A stretch of 64,000 nucleotides of DNA from Saccharum officinarum (taxonomy: Eukaryota; Streptophyta; Magnoliopsida; Poales; Poaceae): positions 7,726,191 to 7,790,190 of the forward strand of contig CM036223.1 in assembly GCA_020631735.1 (NCBI GenBank), in the 5' to 3' direction. Below are positions 1 to 8,600 of the stretch, piece by piece (the first letter of the stretch is position 1; each line of letters starts with the position of its first letter). A program made the position numbers and the translations under genes. The notes below the pieces were generated by a model. That model did not search any database. It was not told where the DNA came from and saw only the letters and a list, made by a program, of their open reading frames with translations.

Positions 1-240
1 TCGAGAATGTTAGGGAGATGTGGACTGAGGTATGTTAAACGGTCGCTTACCTTTTGTAAAGTTTCCCTGGCTTGAACTGCTGTGTTCATTAATCATTGTG
101 AACACTTTCTACTTGTGTCACAGGTACCAAAGACCGGTAAAGGCAAGAAGAAGGCTCTTCCAGTGAACAAAGACAGGTTCATAAGCAAGATGTTCCTCCG
201 CGGGGATTCAGTCATCATTGTTCTCAGGAACCCGAATTGA
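1..240 (+). CDS. SMD2: Small nuclear ribonucleoprotein Sm D2, 3' end (last two exons)
   Basis: Core Sm-ring protein of spliceosomal snRNPs, acting in nuclear pre-mRNA splicing. Only the C-terminal part is in the window. Exon 1-29 reads ENVREMWTE and ends at a GT donor (30-31). The intron ends with AG at 122-123. The last exon, 124-240, begins [10 protein letters not shown], contains the Sm2 stretch [16 protein letters not shown] and stops at TGA 238-240. The joined frame matches the known SmD2 C-terminus almost residue for residue, including the lysine-rich loop and the RGDSVI motif. The 5' exons lie left of the window. It converges on the TIM9-type gene on the minus strand. I see no disabling change in the visible part. 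Confidence 0.94.
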
Positions 241-700
241 GTATCTTGTACACGTGAGAATCTATTTGCTAGTACGTTGCTATTTAGTAGTATGTATGCC
301 AAATGCTCAAAACATGGGAGTGTAACTGTGTAAGATGCTCGCTATGTATGTTGATGGTGGAGGATTTTTACTTAAGGCAAGATGCTAGGGCTTGGTTTTA
401 CCTCTTGTAGCTGACTTGAACTGGATGTTTCTTTGAAGTAGTAACAAACCCACTGCATGAATCATTGTTTCCGATCTGTGAGTCAAGTTGTTAATGGCAC
501 ACTAACTGCCAGATGTATGCTTGGTTATTTGAGTGCAATAGTAACTACCGTTTGCTTGTCTCAAAAAAAAAAAAAAAAGAACCTACCGTTTGCTTGTGAA
601 AGTTGAAAGTGAACGAAGGGGCACCCACAACCTTCACGGTCGAATGACACATTTTTTTTGTACAATGGACAGTTCAGTGGGTAACTCATGATCAGCAAAT
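241..700 (+). other. SmD2 3' untranslated and flanking sequence
   Basis: AT-rich sequence after the SmD2 stop with no open frame of interest. It contains the small oligo(A) insertion listed at 545-597. No clear polyadenylation signal could be fixed by eye. Confidence 0.5.
545..597 (+). repeat. 15-bp direct repeat flanking a bare oligo(A) tract
   Basis: CTACCGTTTGCTTGT occurs exactly at 545-559 and again at 583-597. The 23 bp between them are CTC, sixteen A residues, then GAAC. This is the structure left by target-primed reverse transcription in which almost nothing but the poly(A) tail was copied: target-site duplication, oligo(A), target-site duplication. Slippage alone would not explain the unrelated 15-bp repeats. 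Confidence 0.6.
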
Positions 701-2781
701 TATTTGTGACCTGTAACTAGCGTACAATTGGAAAAAAAGAATACTAACAAGCAGGTCTTAAGGAACGATAATGTTGGAAGACGTTTCTGCTGTTATAGAT
801 CGTTCCTTTGGCTTCTTGCATGAATACACGAAGAGCCTCAGAAGCAAACCAGTCAATTGCATTGCATTCACCAGAGTCCAGAGTTCTAAAAAAATATCAG
901 CCTTTTGGAGGCTTAATTTGAAGAGGCGTCAATAGGTGGTAGTGCAGCAATGACGTCAACAACGACATGCACACCTCACAGGCTCACACACCAAGAAAAC
1001 AAAAAACACATTCAAAAAGAAAAAACCCTTGACATGTATACAATGAAAAGAGCTCTTATACAATTGATGATGCAATGAAGAACAGAGTTTTTAAACATGA
1101 ACAGTTTGAACTTTAACATAACTGACTGAAAAAGGAGATGGAATTGTAGCTTTTATGAGCACTGCTACTAATAATCTTCAGAGAGCAAAGCACATATAAA
1201 AATCATGTTCGTGTCATGTGATTTGAAAACTCTGAAGTGCAGTTCTTCAAAATCTAACCTTTACATCTGCCTCTCCCAGGTCCCAACTTCATTCAGTTGT
1301 GGTGTTGGCCACATTACTCTGATCAATTACATTTTTCGAATAAAACAAATCCATGTCTCATCTTCTGAAGCACCTTTTAGGGAAGAAAGGACATTCAGGA
1401 ATAGATGATTAGAGATTAGAGATACAGGAGTCAGGAAATAACCGAAGGATCTTATGCCCGGCCTTGTGAGAGAAAAAACCAAGCTTGGTTGCATTGACGT
1501 TTGTTGACCAACACATTTCAGCAATCATTTTGGGTGGAAAATTCACGTGTATATCAAGGCAGCATGCTATGTTCAGATGAAATAACAAATTTCATCTAGC
1601 AAAGGAAAACATAATACATGGATGTTCTGCATCCAAAAGAAACAAGAGAAGGTTTTTGTTGTACATTTACTCATCATCAGTAAAGCATATGAAGAACCCC
1701 AAGTCCCCAACCTTTGGGTCCCTGGCCTGAGGGTCCAGGAGTGGAATGTAGCAAAGGATGTGGAAATTGCAGCTGCACCTCTTGGTGAGGCATCCAATGA
1801 GTTAAGGTACTGCTGCAATTTGAACAATGAATCTCTTGAGCAAGCACTGCCAAAACAGCTCGCATAATTGTCTGAAGTAGTCTGATGGCTGAACTATTGC
1901 AACATTGCTTCTGAGAACACTGCTGTCATTAAAAAGCCTATTTTCACCCACATACATACTGCAAAGAATATGAGCATTAAGAATATTCTTTGTGCTTACA
2001 TTCAATTTTATTATCCCATTGATGTCTGTCTTAACTAGTAAGATCTAATCTCTTAACAAACTATTGTAAACTAATGATGAGTATCAAAAGGCTGTTCTTT
2101 GTGAATTTCTGTGCATAACCTGACAGTACTAGCCTGGTTGGACATGGACTTCACATGGCACAAAATTTGGTAATATGACTACTGCAGGAATCAGAATGAC
2201 ACTGAAAATGTCCATTAACACTCCTACTTATCTTACAGGCATTGAGCCCCAAATCATTGTTGCCAATAAAAGTCTGCAACCAAGGATTATACTATATATA
2301 ATGGGGGCTCATTGTCATTCATTTTTCTGTAGCATCATCTATGTGGTAGTAGTGGTACTATGGGGCCCAGTTGCGTTTGCTACATTACTCTGACCAAACA
2401 CATTGAGCAAACAAAGCTGGATTGCAGTGATGTTGTACAGGATGACAACCAAAGCTGAACATAAACCATCACATGAGAAATGAGATACAGTAAGAACCTT
2501 TTCGCATATTCATATCAAGGTAATACTTATTCAGAGAGGAAACAGCAGGGCATGAAGAATTCATGCATCCATCCATCTATTCATCAAAATTCCAAATCCG
2601 CTGTGGGAGTACAAAACTACAAATCACTCCTGGCCTCGCAGTTCATTCCTAATAACTGCTACCCTAGTGAGTCTTCCGGCGTCGTGTTTCCTTTCCATGG
2701 GTGAATTAAAACTAAGCTACACTGACAGAAGAAGTGAAGCAAAGAAGTAACTGTCGGGAAGAGCACGGGTGGATGAACCGA
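701..2781. other. Intergenic/3'-flank sequence with no recognised gene
   Basis: Region between the convergent SmD2 and TIM9-type genes. Short open frames occur on both strands (for example 1622-1867 on plus), but none resembles a family I recognise and base composition is not coding-like. The part next to 2781 probably includes the 3' UTR of the TIM9-type gene. Confidence 0.4.
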
Positions 2782-3222
2782 TCAATCGTCGAATGCTGCC
2801 GACGACGAGGAGGAGTCGGCGAGGTGGGGGAAGCGCGCGGCGGTGGCGGCGGAGAGGAGGAGGTACTTGCGGACGCAGGAGCGGACGCACTCCTCCTCGC
2901 GCTTGCCGAGCGCCCGGCGGTAGAAGGAGACGACGCAGTCGGAGAAGCAGCGGTGCGAGAGCCAGTTGTACAGCCGCATCCTGCAACGAGGGTGAGCAGA
3001 GGGAGGGAGGAGTCGTCACTCGTCAGCCACAACTCACGAGCAACGAAGGGGAGCAGATGGAGCAGCCGCCCTCTGCCACCTCCTCGCAGGAAAGGCAAGT
3101 AGAGATCGAGCAAGGGAGGAGGAGGGATGGAGGGCGTACGCGTCTCGGGTCTGTAGGCCGTCGGCGATGGCGTCCAAGCGCGCCTGGTCCTGCTCGTCGT
3201 CGACGGCGGCAGCGGCGTCCAT
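2782..3222 (-). CDS. TIM9: TIM9-type small Tim chaperone of the mitochondrial intermembrane space
   Basis: Small Tim proteins form hexameric chaperones that escort hydrophobic precursors across the mitochondrial intermembrane space to the TIM22 and SAM machineries. Exon 1 is 3140-3222 (ATG at 3222, starts MDAAAAVDDE) and exon 2 is 2782-2980. The intron 2981-3139 has a GT donor at 3139-3138 and an AG acceptor at 2982-2981. The product is 93 aa, the usual length of plant Tim9. The diagnostic twin CX3C motif is intact: CFSDC, 15 residues, CVRSC. The flanks TRDAMRLYNWLSHRCFSDC also follow Tim9. The C-terminal tail is serine-rich and divergent, so a Tim9-like paralogue cannot be excluded. Upstream Site II elements fit a nuclear gene for a mitochondrial protein. 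Confidence 0.88.
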
Positions 3223-3304
3223 GATTTCTTTCTTGGAGGAGTGGAAGGGAGACAAGGGTAAAGCAGACAAGACACACACAGAGCCTACTAGAGCAGAATG
3301 CGGC

Positions 3305-3331
3305 GGCCCATGGGGCTCTTTGGGCCGGCCC
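3305..3331 (-). promoter_or_regulatory. Site II (TGGGCC) elements upstream of the TIM9-type gene
   Basis: GGCCCA at 3305-3310 and the palindrome TGGGCCGGCCC at 3321-3331 lie about 85-110 bp upstream of the ATG on the minus strand. TGGGCC/T Site II boxes bound by TCP factors are enriched in promoters of plant nuclear genes for mitochondrial and growth functions. The sequence match is seen; the regulatory role is inferred. Confidence 0.55.
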
Positions 3332-3553
3332 GTTCTTTTTTTTGAAGGGAGGACCGGCCCGTTCTGGAAAGGGGCCAGTCTGGGAAATACTTCTGCCAAA
3401 TTTTCATTTATATAATTTTCGTTCTGCTCAAAATAAAATTATATAATTTTCTTGTTGCTCAAAAAACTACATATTTTATATATTTGTTCTTTTTCAAAAG
3501 TAAATGTCTAAAAGCATCTCCACGAGTTTTCTATATTTTATGTATTTATTTTT

Positions 3554-4261
3554 AGAAAAAGTCTACTTAACCCATTGAACTATCCGCTAGTGTCTAACCT
3601 ACACCTCTAACTATAAAACCATTTATTTTACATCCTGAACTTTTCAAAACCGTTCAAAGTACACCCAGAAGCGGTTTTGGCCGGCGGTTTTGCTACAGTA
3701 ACGATGGTTTTGACTTTTCTTTTTCTATTTATTTTCGCTGAATCTTTGAAAAATCATAGTAAATCACAGAAAAATCACAAAATAGAAAATATAATTTTGT
3801 TCGACTCCACATGAGTAGATCTACACAATGAACATATAATATAGTATGCTTTAGTACAAATTTTTTCTGTAGCTTTAAATTAGTTACAAAATCAAATTTT
3901 GTCTGTAATTAATTAGAATAATTCATAGCTACAACTTCTATGGTCCAATTGTGATAAAAATTTTATGATGACATTATTATTATATGCTTGAACTATAGTA
4001 AAATTTCATACTCATTGGATCATATATAACCTAGTTATATATTTATATAGGTTTATGCTTGTTAAATATAAATAAATCTATAACTAAATTATGGCTACTG
4101 TAGCAAAACCATGGCTACTGTAGAAAACCGCTGTCCAAAACCGCTGCAGGGTGTAATTTGAACGGTTTTGAAAAGTTCAGGGTGTAAAACAGACGGTTTC
4201 ATAGTTGAGAGTGTACGTTAGACACTAGCTGATAGTTCAGGAAGTTAAGTAGACTTTTTCT
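3554..4261. mobile_element. 708-bp MULE-type MITE with long terminal inverted repeats
   Basis: The left end AGAAAAAGTCTACTTAA is inverted at the right end (TTAAGTAGACTTTTTCT). The inverted similarity continues for about 180 bp at each end. It is flanked by an exact 10-bp direct repeat, ATTTATTTTT, at 3544-3553 and 4262-4271. Long TIRs with a 9-10 bp duplication indicate a non-autonomous Mutator-like element. No coding capacity; the middle is AT-rich. Confidence 0.8.
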
Positions 4262-4791
4262 ATTTATTTTTTCACTTTGTAAAAAAAAGTCTAAGAGCAT
4301 CTCCGGGACAATGGTGGGCACTCGGGACACGGCATGATCGAATATTGTTTGACTGTAGATAATTCGTGAACTCTCCTAATGGGTACGGAGTACAATCTAA
4401 AAACTTATGACAGTAGCGAGCCGGTCCATTATATTATGCAAAAGCAGCTATCTTACTGAAGAGATTCAAAGGTATTGGAAGTTATCTTCTCCCCCTCCCC
4501 CGAATGCTCCTCTGGGGCGGACTCGGGGGCGACCGCCATGGCGCCCTCGCCCCCCTCCCGGCGCTTCCCTCCGGCCGCCGTCGCCGCCCACCGGCGTGCG
4601 GTGGCGGCGGCCCGCGGTGGCCCAAAAACCGGTGCCTGCCGCGTTCTCTCCACCCTCCTCTCCCCCACCTCTCTCTCTCTCTCCATCCCCTCCACCACCT
4701 TGAGCTTTTCTGACGCCTCTTCAGCGGATCCGGCAGCTGGCGGCCCAGATCCGGGCCCCTCTTGGCCGAATCCGGCCTCCTCCATGACGGA

Positions 4792-5130
4792 TCGGCGGCA
4801 GACGAGGCCGACCCAGAGTGGGAGCGCGCCGTCGCGCGCTACGACTACGTCGTCCTCAACGGCGCCAAGTGGTTCACCCGCCCCGTGGTGCTCCACGTGC
4901 ACGACCACGTCCTGAGCTGCAGCGACTGCAGCGACCCCAACGGCACGTACGTGCCGCCGCACCGCGCCGTGCGCGTGTCGTTCCGGATCACGCTCCGCGC
5001 GCTGTGGGAGGGCCCCGGGGTTCCGCGGCAAGGTGGTCGTCCGGACCGTGGCGCCACCGCGCTATGAGAACAGCAAGTGGTACGACGGCGGGAACTGCCT
5101 CCGGACGTGACCCATGCGGAGGGACGAGAC
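4792..5130 (+). pseudogene. Fragment of a trichome birefringence-like (TBL) O-acetyltransferase gene
   Basis: TBL proteins are Golgi enzymes that O-acetylate cell-wall polysaccharides. The frame starting near 4792 reads DPEWERAVARYDYVVLNGAK followed by WFTRPVVLH, the familiar central block of monocot TBL proteins. A frameshift near 5018 moves the match to the next frame (RGKVVVRTVAPPRYEN, then KWYDGGNCLRT). A TGA at 5108-5110 falls where an arginine codon is expected. The N-terminal signal anchor and the catalytic GDS and DxxH blocks are absent. It lies wholly within the non-LTR insertion 4441-6364, so it was probably picked up and retroposed. Confidence 0.65.
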
Positions 5131-5848
5131 GGCCGGCGGCGGCGGTTCTTGGGGTCGCTTGGACACCTGCTGCGGCCGGATTCGGCCAGCGCGCAGTCTG
5201 GGGCCGGCCTCGCGCCCTCCCTGGCTCGATGCGTGGAGGAGGACCATCTGGGCCGGCCACGCGCGCCCCCCTAACTCCATGCGTGGCGGAAGAGATGGCT
5301 GCGGGTGACCGGGACCTGCCTCGAGGTCTGGACGCTGCCTCCTCTGGCCGTCCCCCGGCTAGTGCTCGACGCGCAACCTCGTGTGGCGGTCGCAGTCAGC
5401 CTTTCAGCTGCGGCCTGGTGCCATGACTGCCGGGACCTAGCCGCCAGGGTGCCGACGGCCGTGGTGAGGTTGTCGCAGATGCAGCGGGGTGGCCTACTTT
5501 TCTTTTGAACATCTGGGTGAAAACTCGGCCTGATTCTCCAGGCCGATGACGGTGGCGCAGCCGGGTCATATGCCTTCTTGAAGGCGTCATCAATGTTGTT
5601 CGTCGGAGTAGGCCAGGGTTGAAAGACCCACCCTCGTGCTCTCAACGCTGTTGGCACCTGCGGATGTCAATAGTCCTTCTTGAAGATAGCGTCGAAGCAC
5701 TACTGCATCCCCCTCTCGTCGCTCTCGCCGAAGTCCATGGTTCCTGCTGTGTTGCCAACTCCTGGTCAAGCTCCCTCCTGTGCCTGTTTGTGCCTATGTC
5801 CACCGCTTTGGTTGTTCTACTTCACTTGACCTCGCCGGCGTCGCTTGT

Positions 5849-6082
5849 AGCGGATGCTTTGTCGCTGTCACTTTCTTCGTTGACAGATGCTTTGCCGTCC
5901 TGTTGATGGCCTCCTCTATGGCAGATGCTTTGTCGCTTAGAGTGTGATGGCCGCTGCTGCTGCGGATGCTTTGCCGCAGGAGGTGTCTTCTTCTTCCCGG
6001 ACGGATGCTTCGCCGTCCGTGGATCCCTGGCGGATGCTTTGCCGCCGTGGTCGCTCGGTTCGTTGGCGGATGCTTTGCTGCC
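5849..6082 (+). repeat. Seven-unit array of small hairpins with loop ATGCTTTG
   Basis: GGATGCTTTG-like cores recur at about 5852, 5885, 5922, 5964, 6003, 6032 and 6068 (29-41 bp apart). At most units the flanks pair but differ between units: CTGCGG/CCGCAG at 5960-5979, CGGACGG/CCGTCCG at 5998-6019, GGCGG/CCGCC at 6029-6046, AGCGG/TCGCT at 5849-5866. The 5922 unit pairs poorly. The array lies in the 3' part of the non-LTR insertion. Confidence 0.7.
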
Positions 6083-6377
6083 GTTGATATTGGTTGCTCG
6101 TTCTCTGGGTGGATTGCCACCACGGCTTGGTCTTTTGCAAAGAAAACCATTGTGTTTTGTTCAGTGCAGGCACAGTTGTAGGTTTGAGGTGTTGAGGGCG
6201 GTCGCTCCTCTTCTTTGTATCTTTTATGTTATTATATGTTTATTCCAGATTACTCACTACTATCTTAATGGTTTATAATCTATGCTATGAGGGTTCTCTC
6301 ATAGCTGACTTGTAATTCACTCTTCTTAATGAAAAATGGGCTACATTCCCTGGTCGCGAAAAAAATTATATTATGCA

Positions 6378-6884
6378 TAGCATAGAGCAAGAACGGTGGT
6401 TTCATTACATTCCAAAACTTGGATGACAAACCTGTACCGCATCATGGCGCATCCTGAGCCCGAGTCTAGGCATGTCACGCTACGGCTCGGCTCGGGTCTT
6501 TGTCTCTCTCAATTTCACAATAGATACACCACAAAGCTAACTATTTGAGTTAAGTCAACACTTGATCAAAATTGCATATATATGGAACGATTTGATCATA
6601 ATTACATATGGAACTAACACTCGAGTCGACAAGTGCACTTTCCGCCTCTAGAAACTCGGACCCGCAGCTCGAACCTGGACCACACCTCCTAGTTGGTGGA
6701 CGAGACCTACTAAAACTTGCCACAATCTCACATTTGGCTTGCCAAATCTATGGCAAAGTTTTAGCCTAACTTTTGGTTTGTTAAATATAAATTTCGGATG
6801 TCAACCAAGCAGGCCTCCCAAATTATACTTTTCATCATTAACTAAAAAAGCTAATCTATTGATGTATAGCCTTGAATAATGTTG
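6378..6884. other. No recognised feature
   Basis: Mixed-composition intergenic sequence after the non-LTR insertion. I see no open frame, terminal repeat or RNA gene that can be supported. Confidence 0.4.
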
Positions 6885-6892
6885 CTTTTATA

Positions 6893-7075
6893 CAAGGTTT
6901 TAAATCTCCGGCTATAGCTACCGCTATAGCCCGCTATAGCTGTTTAAGAAAGATTAAGCTATTTGTGTCTATGTACAACTTAGCCGCTATAGCCCGCTAT
7001 ATCCCCATTTAGCTCCGCTATAGCTGTTTTTGAGGTCATCCGCTAAAATGTCTTAGCCGGAGATTTAAAACACTG
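6893..7075. mobile_element. 183-bp hAT-type MITE
   Basis: The left end CAAGGTTTTAAATCTCCGGC and the inverse of the right end, CAGTGTTTTAAATCTCCGGC, form about 22-bp TIRs. An exact 8-bp duplication, CTTTTATA, flanks it at 6885-6892 and 7076-7083. The interior is dominated by the repeated word GCTATAGCCCGCTATAGC. TIR sequence and 8-bp TSD place it with hAT elements. Confidence 0.82.
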
Positions 7076-7349
7076 CTTTTATACAAACTAAAAAAAATAC
7101 GAGAACACTTGCCAAGTTTAACCTTAAATCCAAGCAAGTGGATAGGCTGTTTCACCATAAACCGTGGTAGTTGCTATTTTTTCATATGTTGAGTTTAGCA
7201 TTTTGAACCAATATACTGGTACTTTTTTTAAAAAAATATAACATTGCTATGCTTTAGTAAAAGCATTTTCTTGATACCACGTTAGTGTCTGAAACATTAT
7301 TTATTTATTTGTTGTCCATAGGAATATGACATGGAAGTCCCGGTAGACT

Positions 7350-7395
7350 GGGAGTAGCGTGTTTTTTTTTGCACATAAAAAGGGAGTAGTGTGTT
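7350..7395. repeat. 14-bp near-exact direct repeat around an oligo(T)/A tract
   Basis: GGGAGTAGCGTGTT (7350-7363) and GGGAGTAGTGTGTT (7382-7395) enclose 18 bp made of T7, GCACAT and an A run. It resembles the bare-tail footprint at 545-597, here in antisense orientation. Confidence 0.45.
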
Positions 7396-7465
7396 CTAGC
7401 AAAAGGTTAGAAAAAGGGCTTTGCTATGGTACTCCCATTACTCAGTATTATTTGTCCAATTTGAC

Positions 7466-7635
7466 CTTTTTTTTGATAAAACAGGAGGGGTTGTCCGCTA
7501 CTGAACTTTTATTAAAATGCACTTAAAAGTAAAGGTACAATGACTGAGTAAGAGACTCATGGTACAAAGAAAGTACAAAAAAAATCATAAGAATTACACA
7601 AAGCCTTCTAGCCATTGATCTAATTTGGCTTGATA
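7466..7635 (-). mobile_element. 170-bp antisense retroposon (5'-truncated LINE tail)
   Basis: The exact 14-bp duplication TTGTCCAATTTGAC lies at 7452-7465 and 7636-7649. The insert begins on plus with oligo(T), that is, its poly(A) end on minus. It sits directly at the start of the RLP remnant. No protein is encoded. Confidence 0.7.
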
Positions 7636-8030
7636 TTGTCCAATTTGACTTTGCTGAGTCATCTAAATTTATTCTGCAATAACCTATCAGGTAGAATACC
7701 CTCTCTAAATCAACTAGACACTCTTGAAGCACATGATCCTACTTCAATGTACATTGGCAATCCTCTGGTCTTTGTGGGTATCCACTTCCAAATGTATGTC
7801 CCTGGAGATCAGCCGGTATAGGAAGAACCATTCAAATGGAAATGAGGATGACAACATTCAAATGGATTTTCATCTTGGTTTAACTGTGGGATTCTTGGTA
7901 GGCCTTCGGATAATATTTTGTGTTTTTTGTTTAAGAAGACTTGGAGATACACGTATTTCAGCATATTTGACAAAGGTTGTGGATCTTTTCTTTATGCACT
8001 TGGCACGGTACAAACCGAGCAAGCACTATA
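7630..8030 (+). pseudogene. Receptor-like protein (LRR-RLP) C-terminal remnant
   Basis: Plant LRR receptor-like proteins are plasma-membrane immune and developmental receptors without a kinase domain. The plus frame reads SNLTLLSHLNLFCNNLSGRI, then the post-LRR block SMYIGNP and GDQPV. A stop follows near 7818 and the match shifts frame to NEDDNIQMDFHLGLTVGFLV, the conserved acidic juxtamembrane and transmembrane region, then a short basic tail. Missing cysteines in the GNP block, the stop and the frameshift show it is dead. It is the same family as the RLP copies at 38506, 46707 and 58830. Confidence 0.75.
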
Positions 8031-8150
8031 TATATGACAGGGTTGTTTCCTTCAATTGTGGAGCATTTGATTTGAAGTACTGGGTTGTCTTAAAGGTTGT
8101 GAACTATAAATGTATGATATCATTGTACTATGATGTAAGAGGTTGTTAAT

Positions 8151-8280
8151 TACTCCCTCCGTCATGTTATATAGTGCATACAAGCATTCAAAACTTATTC
8201 CCAAATATATAAGAGATTTTAGAGACAAAAGTATAGTTTTGCAATAAATAGTACTATAAATTTAGTAGGTACTATATCAT
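8151..8280. mobile_element. Truncated Stowaway-like MITE end
   Basis: TACTCCCTCCGT at about 8152 is the classic Stowaway terminal sequence with its TA target. The usual inverse right end (ACGGAGGGAG) is not found nearby, so this is a one-ended fragment of AT-rich sequence. Confidence 0.4.
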
Positions 8281-8600
8281 TGTTTTTCCTTTATCAACCA
8301 ATCTTCATTGATCATGTTGGTAAAATGAACCGAGGGCACATGTGTCTGTTGAGCTTATCAACCCAATCTGTCAGTCATTCAGCAGTGTTTTTATCTAACA
8401 ATAAATCAGCGAACAATACTTTTAGCCATGACTTTTCAGTCATACAGTCTATAGGGCCGAGCCATTGTTCATATTCATGCAGTCTATAAGGTCGAGCCAC
8501 TGGTTGCATGTGGAAACATGCATGGAAAGTGGGAAACTTGGGCACGAAATAAAGCACCCATTACGAAACTTTTTGAGCTTTATCTAATTACTTCACCTTA

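Larger units (their letters stand above)
4441..6364 (+). mobile_element. Non-LTR retroelement insertion, 1.92 kb, carrying a host gene fragment
   Basis: The insertion is bounded by an exact 13-bp duplication, ATTATATTATGCA, at 4428-4440 and 6365-6377, and ends in CGCGAAAAAAA, as grass L1-type LINEs do. The GC-rich 5' region (about 4495-4790) starts like a grass LINE leader and a short MAPSPP open frame. The 3' region (about 5480-6364) has a LINE-type 3' tail. No reverse transcriptase lies between them; instead there is a TBL-type gene fragment. Mobilisation therefore needed enzymes supplied in trans. Confidence 0.75.

Noticed and set aside
1309..2403. Two similar words (ACATTACTCTGAYCAA) about 1.07 kb apart
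   Set aside because: Only about 20 bp of similarity without further structure; not enough to call a repeat.
2712..3275. 187-codon minus frame overlapping the TIM9-type gene
   Set aside because: Shadow frame of the GC-rich exons and intron; the spliced 93-aa frame with twin CX3C explains the region.
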